DNA of 39,638 nt from Gammaproteobacteria bacterium (GTDB lineage: Bacteria; Pseudomonadota; Gammaproteobacteria; Steroidobacterales; PWYM01). The stretch spans positions 1-39,638 of the forward strand of contig RECU01000043.1 of the NCBI GenBank assembly GCA_007693855.1. The letters are read 5' to 3'. Position numbers and translations under genes: made by a program. Positions 15,707 to 24,546 of this stretch are shown one piece after another; the stretch's first letter is position 1, and each line of letters opens with the position of its first letter. The notes beneath the pieces were generated by a model. The model was given only the letters and a program-made list of their open reading frames with translations. It had not been told where the DNA came from and did not search any database.

Positions 15707-17584
15707 TCAGCGAGAACGCTGGAGTGCGGCGGGAACGTAAATCTCCACGGGCACCGCCTGCAGGTTCAGCCCGAGCCCGGTGACTTCGAGGTTCTGCAGT
15801 CTGCGGTCCAGAAGGACCAGGGACTGTCTTCTAAACAGGAAGGTGTAGGGCTGGTCTTCGTAGAGGATGCGCTCGGCGGCCTGCCACAGCTGCATGCGCG
15901 CGTCGTGGTCGATCTCCCCGCGAGCCTGGTCCATCAAGGCGTCCAGTGCCGGGTTGACGTAACTCATGAAGTTGTCGCCACCCGGCCGCGCTTCACTGGA
16001 ATGGAACATCTGCGTGATGTCCGTCTCGACGCCCGACGACCAGCCCAGCGACATGGCATCGAAGTCCTGCTCGCGGATCTTGTCGATCATCACCGACCAC
16101 TCCGTGGGGGCCGGGCGCATGATAATGCCGGCGCGGGCGTAGAGATCGCGCAGGAACAGGACTGCCCGCTGCGTGTCGCTGGCCGATTGTGGGTAGATCA
16201 GTTCGAAGTCGAAGTTGCGCCCGTCCGGACCCTGCAGCACACCGTCCCCGTTGCGGTCCTCGTAGCCGGCCTCGAGCAGCAGCGCCCGCGCGCGTTGCAG
16301 ATCGAACGGGATCACTGTCAGGGCCGGATCGTGCTGCGGTGAGCGCGTATTGAAAGGGCTGATCGCCGCTTCGGCATAGCCGAGAAAGATCTCGTCGATC
16401 ATCCGTTCGATATCGGTCAGATGCGACATCGCCTGGCGCACGCGACGGTCGGCGAAACGTGTCGGCGCGCCGCTGCGTTGTTGGTTCCAGGCAATGAACG
16501 TGTAGCCTGCGACCGGGCTCATGAATTCGAATTTCTGCGTACGGGCGAGCAGGTTGGCGTCTCGCAGCAGGGTGGCGTATTCACGCGCGTTGGCTTCGTA
16601 GGCGTCGATATCGCCGTTGCGAAACGTCGTGAGCCGCGCGCTGTCGTTCTCGATGACCCGCCAGACGATTCGATCGAACGGCGGGTCCACCGGGCCCCAG
16701 TAGCGGGGGTTGCGTTCCAGTTCCACCCGCCCCTGGTCCGGTGTCCAGCTCTCCGGGTCTCTCAAGCGGTACGGCCCCGAGCCGAGCAGCAGGCCGCGGC
16801 TTTCGTTGAAGGCGCGCGGGTTGTCGAGGAACCGGGCGTAGAAATGTGCCGGCAGGATGTCCATCAAACTAGCGAGTTCCAGGCTGGCGAAATACGGCTC
16901 CGCGAATACGAACTCGACGGTGTAATCATCCAGTGCGGTCACCTGTTGGATCCGCTGCAGGAAGACGCGCTGGCGGGGCGCGGCAATCACCTCGTTCATG
17001 ATGAACTCGTAGGTGAAGACGATGTCATGTGCCGTGAGCGGTTCACCGTCGGAAAAATTCACATCACGACGCAGTTGAAACCGCAGCGTCAGCCCATCTT
17101 CGGACATCGACCAGTCGCGGGCGACCAGGCCCTGCCACTCAAGGGTGACTGGATCGCGGACCAGGAGTCGGTCCAGGACATAATTCTGCACTGCAGAGCT
17201 GTAGATATCCGTCGAGATCAGCGGAGTGAGTGAGCTCAGGCCGACAGGAAACGACAGCACCAGCCAGTCGCCGCTGGCGAAGTCCGGCTGCTGCGCGGCT
17301 TGCCGGGCCCTGCGGAAACCGTCGCGCTCGGCATCCAGCGCGGCGCGCGCGCTGGCGTCTCCGTCAGCAATACCGAAGTTGCCTGCGCGCAGGCTGGCCT
17401 CGAGATCCCGCAGCAGCCCACGGGTGCGGCGGATATCGCCGGACTGCTCCTGCAGTGTCTGGGTCATCTCCGCCATGCGCTGCCACTGGCGATCCACCTG
17501 GATCATCAGCAGCACGAGCAGCGCCGTCACCACCCCAAAACCTAGCCACAATAGTCGGCGCTCGCCGGGTTTCGCTGCTTGCAT
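15707..17584 (-). CDS. Membrane-tethered solute-binding protein, family 5
   Basis: A 625-residue peptide/nickel-type binding protein (SBP family 5). The binding domain (about 110-610) shows LTFRFQL-like core, VNFSDGEPLTAHDIVFTYEF, DDYTVEFVF, GSGPYRL and ELERNPRYWG features. Instead of a cleaved signal or lipobox, the N-terminus is RR, then a 20-residue hydrophobic segment (about 11-30) and a helical, probably coiled-coil stretch (about 31-65, MAEMTQTLQEQSGDIRR). It is thus probably held at the inner membrane by a transmembrane helix. It is the first gene of the importer operon. ATG 17584 is chosen because it leaves a compact N-terminus; the frame is open to 17719 with a basic, unrecognised extension. 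The ribosome binding site is weak. Confidence 0.85.
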   Translation of the reverse strand: MQAAKPGERRLLWLGFGVVTALLVLLMIQVDRQWQRMAEMTQTLQEQSGDIRRTRGLLRDLEASLRAGNFGIADGDASARAALDAERDGFRRARQAAQQPDFASGDWLVLSFPVGLSSLTPLISTDIYSSAVQNYVLDRLLVRDPVTLEWQGLVARDWSMSEDGLTLRFQLRRDVNFSDGEPLTAHDIVFTYEFIMNEVIAAPRQRVFLQRIQQVTALDDYTVEFVFAEPYFASLELASLMDILPAHFYARFLDNPRAFNESRGLLLGSGPYRLRDPESWTPDQGRVELERNPRYWGPVDPPFDRIVWRVIENDSARLTTFRNGDIDAYEANAREYATLLRDANLLARTQKFEFMSPVAGYTFIAWNQQRSGAPTRFADRRVRQAMSHLTDIERMIDEIFLGYAEAAISPFNTRSPQHDPALTVIPFDLQRARALLLEAGYEDRNGDGVLQGPDGRNFDFELIYPQSASDTQRAVLFLRDLYARAGIIMRPAPTEWSVMIDKIREQDFDAMSLGWSSGVETDITQMFHSSEARPGGDNFMSYVNPALDALMDQARGEIDHDARMQLWQAAERILYEDQPYTFLFRRQSLVLLDRRLQNLEVTGLGLNLQAVPVEIYVPAALQRSR

Positions 17585-17757
17585 AGGTGCTGTTGTCCGC
17601 AGTACGTCGCCGGTTAGCGAGGGCTGAGCATAACCGAACTTGCGCCGATTTCCAGGCTTTATCGGGTTTTTTCCCGTGTTTTTCTCCGTGTCCTGGCGTT
17701 CACGGCGCCTGCTTTGCATCTGGCTGGATCGAGGCTATTCTTGGTCGGCCGTAGACC
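17585..17757. promoter_or_regulatory. Divergent promoter region, ABC importer / ABC exporter
   Basis: These 173 bases are AT-richer than the surroundings, with a CGGG-TTTTTT-CCCG mini-hairpin at 17663-17676. A plus-strand promoter candidate is TTGCAT (17714-17719), 16 bases, TATTCT (17736-17741). It would start transcription within about ten bases of ATG 17758, making that start nearly leaderless. This is a weak prediction. Confidence 0.3.
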
Positions 17758-19716
17758 ATGCTCCCCCATTCCGACCGCCCGATGGGTGCCCCGACGCCTG
17801 CAGAGGCTGCCTCCGGGGAGCCGCCAGGCGCTGCACGCAGACATCGCCCTATGCAAGCGCAGACGCATCGACTGAGGCTTTTCTGGCGGCTGCTGGCCGG
17901 CCAGCGGCTGGTCTACGCCTGTGCCACGCTCGCGCTGGTCGTCGCCTCCTGTTTCCTGTATCTCGTCCCGCTGGTGCCACAGATCGTGATTGACGGCGTG
18001 TTCATGGCTGGCGAGGGAGAGGCTGCGCCGTCACGCCTCACCGCATGGGCCGTCGAGCGGCTGGGTGGAGAGACCTTCCTGCGCCAGAATCTGTGGCTGC
18101 CGGCCCTGCTCATTCTGGCCTTCAGCGCCATCGCCGGCGCGTTCACCTACCTGCGTGGCCGCTGGTCGGCACGCGCCAGCGAGTCGATCATCCGGCGGCT
18201 GCGAGACCAGGTGTACGACCAGCTGCAGCATCTGCCCTGCCGTTATTTCGATCAGGCCGAGACCGGCGACCTGATCCAGCGGGCCACCTCCGATGTGGAG
18301 ACGGTGCGTACCTTCCTGACCTCGCACGTGGTGGAGATCGGCCGTGCGCTGATCATGTTCCTCGTGCCGCTGCCGCTGATGCTGTCGATCGACTGGCGCA
18401 TGACGCTCGTCAGCGTGCTGCTGATGCCGGTGATCGTGGGCTTTTCCGTATTCTTCTTCCTGAAGGTCAAATCCGCCTTCAGGCAGACCGACGAGGCTGA
18501 GGCGAAGCTGACCACCACGGTGCAGGAAAACCTCGCCGGCATTCGTGTCGTGCGTGCGTTCGCCCGGCAGGCCTTCGAGGAACAGAAGTTCGGCCAGGCC
18601 AATACCACCCACCGCGAGCGGGATTTCCGGCTTTACCGAATCCTGGCCTGGTTCTGGTCGAGCTCCGATCTCATCTGTTTTTTGCAGCGCGCGCTGGTGG
18701 TCTGCGCCGGCGCATGGTGGGTGGCGACAGGCTCGCTGCAGGTCGGCGCATTCTTCTTCTTCATCACCGCCGTCGGCATGTTCATGTGGCCGCTCCGCCA
18801 GATGGGTCGCATCCTCACCGACCTCGGCAAGGCCATCGTCGCGCTCGACCGCATTGGCGAAATCCTGGGGGCAGCGCGCGAATCGGCGGCCGACCAGGTC
18901 GCGGCGCCTGGCCCGGAAACGCTGCGTGGCGAGATTGTCTTCGATCGCGTCAGCTTTGCCCACGCCGAGAACTCTCCGGTGCTTCGCGAGGTCTCCTTCC
19001 GGGTGCCGGCCGGATCCTCGCTGGCCATCCTCGGACCCTCAGGGTCCGGCAAGAGCACCATCATCAATCTGCTGTTGCGCCTGTACGATCACGATGCCGG
19101 CGAGATCCGCCTCGATGGCCACGATCTTCGCGAGCTTGACCGCGCCTTCGTCCGCCGGCAGATGTCCGTGGTGATGCAGGAACCGTTTCTGTATTCGAAG
19201 ACCCTGCGTGAGAACCTGCGTCTCGCGCGGCCAGGGGCCAACGATGAGGAGATCATCGAGGCGACCACCGTGGCGGCGGTGCACGATTCCATCCAGCGGT
19301 TTGCACATCGTTACGACACGCTGGTCGGCGAACGGGGTGTCACCCTGTCCGGTGGCCAGCGCCAGCGTGTCGCCATTGCCCGGGCGCTGGTCAAGGCGCC
19401 GGCCGTACTGATCCTCGATGATGCGCTCAGCGCTGTCGATACCGACACTGAGGCGGCCATCCTGGCGGCGCTGGCCGCGCGCGCGGGGCACCACACCACG
19501 ATTCTGATCGCGCACCGGGTGTCCACCGTGATGCATGCCGACCAGATCATCGTGCTCGAGCAGGGGCGCGTCACGGAGTCCGGCACGCACCTGGCGCTGC
19601 TCGAGCGCGGCGGCCTGTATGCACGGCTGTGGCAGGCACAGGGCGAGGCGGCCGAGGACTGCGAGCGCGAGCGGCTTGCCGGGCTCGCTGCCCGTGCGGA
19701 AACGGCGCCGCCATGA
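17758..19716 (+). CDS. ABC exporter half-transporter, subunit with degenerate Walker B
   Basis: A 652-residue type IV (MsbA-like) half-transporter: a six-helix membrane domain (about 50-350) and a nucleotide-binding domain (about 390-630). Walker A is GPSGSGKS (426-433), signature LSGGQ (530-534) and H-loop LIAHR. Walker B is LILDD (551-555), with aspartate D555 where the catalytic glutamate belongs. This is the known signature of the degenerate-site partner in heterodimeric exporters such as TM287/288 and BmrCD. The partner follows with a four-base overlap. The start is uncertain: ATG 17758, 17782 and 17851 are all in frame without clear ribosome binding sites, and the first 32 residues are low complexity. 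Substrate could be a lipid, drug or peptide. Confidence 0.88.
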   Translation: MLPHSDRPMGAPTPAEAASGEPPGAARRHRPMQAQTHRLRLFWRLLAGQRLVYACATLALVVASCFLYLVPLVPQIVIDGVFMAGEGEAAPSRLTAWAVERLGGETFLRQNLWLPALLILAFSAIAGAFTYLRGRWSARASESIIRRLRDQVYDQLQHLPCRYFDQAETGDLIQRATSDVETVRTFLTSHVVEIGRALIMFLVPLPLMLSIDWRMTLVSVLLMPVIVGFSVFFFLKVKSAFRQTDEAEAKLTTTVQENLAGIRVVRAFARQAFEEQKFGQANTTHRERDFRLYRILAWFWSSSDLICFLQRALVVCAGAWWVATGSLQVGAFFFFITAVGMFMWPLRQMGRILTDLGKAIVALDRIGEILGAARESAADQVAAPGPETLRGEIVFDRVSFAHAENSPVLREVSFRVPAGSSLAILGPSGSGKSTIINLLLRLYDHDAGEIRLDGHDLRELDRAFVRRQMSVVMQEPFLYSKTLRENLRLARPGANDEEIIEATTVAAVHDSIQRFAHRYDTLVGERGVTLSGGQRQRVAIARALVKAPAVLILDDALSAVDTDTEAAILAALAARAGHHTTILIAHRVSTVMHADQIIVLEQGRVTESGTHLALLERGGLYARLWQAQGEAAEDCERERLAGLAARAETAPP

Positions 19717-21599
19717 GCGACGTGGCGTTCCAGGAAGACGAGTACCATCGCCAGCTGGACCTGGCGCTGTGGCGGCGCGTGCTCAGGCATGCGCGGCCAT
19801 ACCGCAGGCCGCTGCTCGGGCTCAGTGTCGCGGCACTGGTGGTGGCCACTGTGGAGGTGTTTTTTCCGCTGGCCACCGGCTGGCTGATCGACGAGGCGGT
19901 GGCCAACGGCGTCAGCGGCAGGCTCTATGCCCTCGCCGGCTTTTATTTCGCGCTGTGCCTGCTGCTGTCGGTGTGCATTTTCGCGTTCATCAGCTTTGCC
20001 GGGCGCGTCGCGACCGGCGTCGCGTTCGACCTGCGCGAGCAGGCCTTCACACGCCTGCAGCAGCTGTCGTTCGCCTATTTCGACGTGCGCCCCGTCGGCT
20101 GGCTGGTGACCCGCGTCACTGCGGACGTCTCCAAGATCTCGTCGCTGCTGCCGTGGTTTCTCCTCGATCTCGTCTGGGGAGGCTCGCTGATTCTCGGCAT
20201 CGCCGTCGCCATGCTGTGGATCAACTGGCCACTCGCGCTCATCGTGCTGGCGATCATGCCGCCGATCTCGCTCATCAGTGTGTTTTTCCAGCGTCGGATG
20301 CTCGGCAGCTCGCGGCTGATCCGCAAGACCAATTCGCAGATGACCGCAGCGTTCAACGAAGCGATCACGGGTGTGCGTACCACCAAGACGCTGGTTCGCG
20401 AAGACGAGGCGCTGCGGGAATTCCAGGGGCTGTCCTCGGGCATGTTCCAGCACTGCATGCGAAATGCCCTGCAGTCGGCGGCCTACCTGCCGATGGTGAT
20501 GTCCCTGGGCAGCCTCGGCGTGGGTCTCGTACTGTGGCGGGGCGGTGTCACCCTTGGTAGCGCAGAAGGGAGCATGACGCTGGGTACGCTGATCGCGTTC
20601 ATGCAGTTCGCTGCGTTTCTGCACATGCCGGTGGAGGAGCTCGCGCGTCGTTTTACGGACCTGCAGTCGGCCCAGGCGGCGGCCGAGCGTGTTCAGTCGC
20701 TGCTCGATACCGAGCCGGCAATCGCCGATTCGCCGGCGGTGTGTGCGCGGCTGGCGGCGCACAGCGCTGACGCGCCACGTGACGACGTCGCGATAGACGG
20801 TTTTTCGCCGCGGATCGAGCGCATCGCCTTTCGGGACGTCGGTTTCTGGTACAAGCCCGGCGAGCCTGTGCTGCAACATTTCGATCTCGAGGTGCGCATG
20901 GGGCAGACCATCGCGCTGGTCGGCGCGACCGGTGGCGGCAAGAGCACCATCGTGAGTCTGCTGGCCCGTTTCTACGAGCCCACCGAGGGTCGGATCGAGG
21001 TCGATGGTGTGGAGTACCGCGAACGCGCCCTGGAGTGGTGGCAGTCAAACTTCGGCATCGTGCTGCAGTCGCCGGTGCTGTTCTCGGGCTCCGTACGCGA
21101 GAACATCCGCTATGGTCGGTTGGACGCCACCGACGAAGAGGTGGAGGCCGCCGCCCGTCTGGTCAACGCCCATGGCTTCATCAGCGAACTGTCAGAGGGC
21201 TACGACTTCGATGTGGGCGAGCGCGGCAACCGCCTGTCGACCGGTCAGCGACAGCTGATCTCCCTGGCGCGGGCCGTGATCGCCGATCCGCAGGTGTTCA
21301 TCCTCGATGAGGCCACCTCCTCGGTCGACACCGAGACCGAGCGGCTGATTCAGGACGGCGTACACAGGGTGCTGGAGGGCCGGCTGTCGTTCGTGATCGC
21401 CCACCGGCTCTCCACCATCCGTGCCGCCGACCTGATCCTGGTGATCGATGCCGGACGGGTGGTCGAGCAGGGCACCCATGCCGAGCTGATGGCGCGCCGC
21501 GGCCGCTATCACGCACTCTACGTCGGTCAGTTCACCCGGCAGCGCGAACAGGCCTGGTTGGCAGGTGATGCCACGCCGAGCAAGGCTGAGCTGCGCTGA
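19713..21599 (+). CDS. ABC exporter half-transporter, catalytic partner subunit
   Basis: A 628-residue MsbA-like half-transporter. The membrane domain is about 30-330 and the nucleotide-binding domain about 368-600. Walker A is GATGGGKS (404-411), Walker B FILDE keeps catalytic E533, and the H-loop is present. The signature is LSTGQ (508-512) rather than LSGGQ. In a heterodimer this altered signature faces the Walker A/B site of the first subunit, which itself lacks the catalytic glutamate. One composite ATP site is therefore doubly degenerate and the other is complete. ATG 19713 overlaps the stop of the first subunit (ATGA). The gene ends seven bases before the convergent TldE-like gene. Confidence 0.9.
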   Translation: MSDVAFQEDEYHRQLDLALWRRVLRHARPYRRPLLGLSVAALVVATVEVFFPLATGWLIDEAVANGVSGRLYALAGFYFALCLLLSVCIFAFISFAGRVATGVAFDLREQAFTRLQQLSFAYFDVRPVGWLVTRVTADVSKISSLLPWFLLDLVWGGSLILGIAVAMLWINWPLALIVLAIMPPISLISVFFQRRMLGSSRLIRKTNSQMTAAFNEAITGVRTTKTLVREDEALREFQGLSSGMFQHCMRNALQSAAYLPMVMSLGSLGVGLVLWRGGVTLGSAEGSMTLGTLIAFMQFAAFLHMPVEELARRFTDLQSAQAAAERVQSLLDTEPAIADSPAVCARLAAHSADAPRDDVAIDGFSPRIERIAFRDVGFWYKPGEPVLQHFDLEVRMGQTIALVGATGGGKSTIVSLLARFYEPTEGRIEVDGVEYRERALEWWQSNFGIVLQSPVLFSGSVRENIRYGRLDATDEEVEAAARLVNAHGFISELSEGYDFDVGERGNRLSTGQRQLISLARAVIADPQVFILDEATSSVDTETERLIQDGVHRVLEGRLSFVIAHRLSTIRAADLILVIDAGRVVEQGTHAELMARRGRYHALYVGQFTRQREQAWLAGDATPSKAELR

Positions 21600-21605
21600 G
21601 CTCGG

Positions 21606-22937
21606 CTACAGCGTGAAGCTCATGTCCTGCACCAGCATGCCCGGCGCACGTTTGCCGCCGACGTGGCGCTGGTCGTAGGTCATGACCTCCACGTGCGATT
21701 CCGTGAAGTCCGTGAGCTCGAGCAGGCCGGTGCCGAAGAGGTGGTAGAGCGTCTCGTCGAAGCGCAGGTCCGCGATCGGACCGACCACCTCGCCATTTTC
21801 GACCCACAGGCAGCCGAAGCGGGTCATGCCGGTCACCCTGCCGCGGGTCTTGTCCGACCAGTTCAGGTAATGCAGGTTCGAGAGGTACAGGCCGGTGTCG
21901 AGCTCGCTCAGGATGTCTTGGCGGGCGAGCGTGCCGGTGGCGATCACAGGGCTGCGGGGGGCTTCGTCCTCGCTGGCGAAGTTCGAGGGCAGCCCGTATT
22001 CCTTCGCGGTCTGGCTGCTGACGAACAGGTTTTCAAGCCGCCCGTCGACGATCAGCGGCAGCTTCTCGGCGAACACCTCGCCGCGTTCGTTGAAGCGGGG
22101 CGAGAGGCCAAGCGAGTAGTCCTCGTCCAGGGTGAACTTCGGGCTCAGCATCCGCGTCCCGTCGACCAGCTCGGTGAGGCTGCATTCACCGCGGCGATGG
22201 GCACCGGCCGAGAGGGCGTGCCAGTTCAGCATGCCCATGATCTCGTGCACCGCCGCCGGCGCCAGGTAGCAGCGGTACTTCCCGGGCGCGAGCACCTTGC
22301 GCTCACGGTCCATGACCTCGAGCGCCTGCAGCGAGTCGCCGATCACGGCCCGCAGTGTCGCAGGGTCGAAGTCCGCACCCCCGTAAGCGCCCTTCACCGC
22401 CTTCTGCCGCGCCGAATACAGCGAGTAATCGAAGACGAAAGACGAGGCCGAGAACCAGTGCCGTTGGCCGAGCGAGTTGGCATTCGCCCGGTGGACGGGG
22501 CCGGCCATGAACAACCCGGCAAGATCGATGTCCTGCAACTCGGCGGCGACGAACGCCAGCACGTCCTCCGGGGCGGGCAGCTGGCCCGTGTTCACCACCC
22601 GGCTGGTGCCGTGATGCTCCAGCGCACTGACGTAGGGGTCGTCCGGCAGCGTGGGTACGACCGCCTGGAGCGTGCCGAGCGTGTCCAGCACGGCGGCCCG
22701 GTTGAGCGCGCTGTTGCGCGACAGATTGATGGTGTGGGACTCATGCTTCTGCCCGATCACCAGCTCGAGTTCCAGGGTGGCCTGCGCGACCGCGGAGACC
22801 TGCCTGACCCGGGAGCGGTTGAAGCGCAGAAAGCGCGTGTCCTCGGCGCAGAAATTGAGGTTCAGCACTTCGTCTGACCCGAGCCGTGAAAACGCCAGTT
22901 CAGCGACCTCGTCGAATACCTCTTCCCAGGGGGTCAC
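21606..22937 (-). CDS. TldE/PmbA-like protein (non-catalytic partner of TldD family)
   Basis: A 443-residue member of the TldD/PmbA (U62) family. It lacks the HExxxH zinc motif of its neighbour, as TldE/PmbA subunits do, but has the family C-terminal architecture (SPKFTLDEDYSLG, LPLIVDGRLENLFVSSQTAKEYGL, GMTRFGCLWVENGEVVGPI). TldD/TldE pairs form a heterodimeric protease; in E. coli they process microcin B17 and CcdA antitoxin. The GTG start at 22937 overlaps the TldD-like stop by four bases (GTGA), favouring this start over the ATG at 22976. No precursor-peptide gene is visible nearby, so the substrate is unknown. Confidence 0.85.
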   Translation of the reverse strand: MTPWEEVFDEVAELAFSRLGSDEVLNLNFCAEDTRFLRFNRSRVRQVSAVAQATLELELVIGQKHESHTINLSRNSALNRAAVLDTLGTLQAVVPTLPDDPYVSALEHHGTSRVVNTGQLPAPEDVLAFVAAELQDIDLAGLFMAGPVHRANANSLGQRHWFSASSFVFDYSLYSARQKAVKGAYGGADFDPATLRAVIGDSLQALEVMDRERKVLAPGKYRCYLAPAAVHEIMGMLNWHALSAGAHRRGECSLTELVDGTRMLSPKFTLDEDYSLGLSPRFNERGEVFAEKLPLIVDGRLENLFVSSQTAKEYGLPSNFASEDEAPRSPVIATGTLARQDILSELDTGLYLSNLHYLNWSDKTRGRVTGMTRFGCLWVENGEVVGPIADLRFDETLYHLFGTGLLELTDFTESHVEVMTYDQRHVGGKRAPGMLVQDMSFTL

Positions 22938-24364
22938 TGGGCACCTCCGAACACTTCGATGCCGCGGAATTTGCATACCGGGATGGCATGACCCACGCGG
23001 ATGGCCTGATTGGGTTCGGCCTTGCCGCAGTAGGGTGAGCCCCAGGCCTCGAAGGTGTCTGCGTTACCGACGTGGGTCAGACTGTTCCAGAAGGGTACGG
23101 TCGCGCCACGATAATTGGGGTTTCTGAGCGTGCCGGTGAGGGTGCCGTCCTCGATCAGCTGCGCATACTCGCAGCCGAACTGGAACTTGTTGCGGTAGTC
23201 GTCGATCGACCAGGAACGGTTGGTGTGCATCAGGATGCCGCGCTCGGTGGCGGCGATGATGTCCGCCAGGCTCGACTCACCAGGCTCGATGTTGATGTTG
23301 GCCATGCGATCCAGCGGTGGCCGGTTCCAGGAGGCTGAGCGCGCGCAGCTCACCCCCGGGAGGCCCGAGCGCGTCTGGCTTTCGATGCCGCCGATGCCGC
23401 GCTTCAGAATGCCTTGTTCGATCAGCAGTGCCTTGTTCGCCCGCACGCCGTTGTCGTCGAAGGCGTACGAGGCCATCTCTCCGGGAAGCGTCGGGTCGAA
23501 GCTCACGTTCAGGAGCTCCGAGCCAAAGCGCAGCCGGCCGAAATCCTCGGGCGACACGAAACTCCAGCCTGCATAGTTGCGCTCATCGCCCAGGATTCGA
23601 TCGAGTTCCAGCGGATGGCCGATGGACTCATGCACCTGCAGATAGAGCTGGTCAGGCATGAGGATCAGATCGGTGGTTTCCGTCGGGCATTCGGCAGCCG
23701 ACAGCAGCTCTACGGCCTGCTCGCGGATCCGGTCAGCCTCGATCAGGAGGGTATCGAGTTCCAGCGATTCCGCCCCCCACTGGCGGCCCTGCATGCCCAG
23801 CGAGCGGCGCTGGATCTCCGTATCCCGTTTCGCGGTGGCGATCAGGTCGCGGGTGACGATGCTGAAGTCCTGCACCCAGCGCGCGCCCCCGGTGCTGGCG
23901 AAGGCGATCCGCGTCTGCGTCAGCATCGCCCAGGCCGAGGCCTCGATGATGCGCTCGTGGGCCTTGAGGCGCGTGGTCAGTTCGATCAGTCGGGCCTGGA
24001 TTTCCCGGGGCGAGAGTTCATCGAGCGGCTGGTCCACGGGCGAGACGTATTCGCCGGACTCGTTCGGCCGGACAGAGGTGTCGAAGGGGAAGAGGTTCAG
24101 CCGGGTGGCCGCACGACACAGTGACAGTGCCTGGTCGCAGGCCGCCTGCAGGCCCGCCTGGCTGAGGTCGCTGGTGCCGACGTAGGCGAACTGGCCGTCC
24201 TTGAGCACCTCGACCATCATCCCGTCCTGGGTCTGGGTCGTGTTCCGGCCGACCTGGCCGTTGCGGGCCATGCGAAACGCGGTCTGCTCACGGTAATGAC
24301 GTATACCGACCCAGTCGGCGTCGTGGGACAGCTTATCAAGGGCCCGGGTCAGGGAAAAAGTCAT
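22934..24364 (-). CDS. TldD-like metalloprotease
   Basis: A 476-residue TldD/PmbA family protein with the active-site motif HESIGHPLELDR, giving HExxxH at 245-250; this marks the catalytic, zinc-binding subunit. The C-terminal region has ANINIEPGESSLADIIAAT, RGATVPFWNSLTHVG and Cys residues in SPYCGK and IPVCKF, one of which could be the third metal ligand described for TldD. It is the first gene of a two-gene operon with the TldE-like partner. The sequence differs enough from classical E. coli TldD that I do not assign the symbol. A sigma-factor gene is divergent upstream, 182 bp away. Confidence 0.87.
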   Translation of the reverse strand: MTFSLTRALDKLSHDADWVGIRHYREQTAFRMARNGQVGRNTTQTQDGMMVEVLKDGQFAYVGTSDLSQAGLQAACDQALSLCRAATRLNLFPFDTSVRPNESGEYVSPVDQPLDELSPREIQARLIELTTRLKAHERIIEASAWAMLTQTRIAFASTGGARWVQDFSIVTRDLIATAKRDTEIQRRSLGMQGRQWGAESLELDTLLIEADRIREQAVELLSAAECPTETTDLILMPDQLYLQVHESIGHPLELDRILGDERNYAGWSFVSPEDFGRLRFGSELLNVSFDPTLPGEMASYAFDDNGVRANKALLIEQGILKRGIGGIESQTRSGLPGVSCARSASWNRPPLDRMANINIEPGESSLADIIAATERGILMHTNRSWSIDDYRNKFQFGCEYAQLIEDGTLTGTLRNPNYRGATVPFWNSLTHVGNADTFEAWGSPYCGKAEPNQAIRVGHAIPVCKFRGIEVFGGAQ

Positions 24365-24546
24365 CAGGTGTGCTCGCGGCAGGATCAGGGGCGAAGCGCC
24401 GAGCGTAGATCAGAATCGCCTTGCGGGCCATTGTTTGTGGAGGGGGTACGATGCCACCCTGGCAGCGAATTTTCTGGTTGGCGTGCAATCAGGCAGGGAC
24501 CTGCCGCGTCTCCCACAGTGAATCCGCCACCACGGGATGCCAGAGC
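24365..24546. other. Divergent intergenic region, tldD-like / sigma factor
   Basis: These 182 bases should hold both promoters. I looked for an autoregulated ECF promoter (GGAAC-type -35 with a GTC/CGT-type -10) and did not find a convincing one. The frame upstream of the sigma factor stays open to 24421, but that segment has no sigma-factor similarity. Confidence 0.3.

Noticed and set aside
14090-16342. A 750-codon open frame on the plus strand across the permease and binding-protein genes
   Set aside because: It lies opposite three well-conserved minus-strand genes, its translation is rich in Arg, Gln, His and Ala without any domain, and long antisense frames are expected at this GC content.
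17663-17676. CGGG-TTTTTT-CCCG hairpin followed by a T-rich stretch, considered as a terminator
   Set aside because: The stem is only 4 bp and no plus-strand gene ends upstream; on the minus strand it would lie in front of the binding-protein gene.
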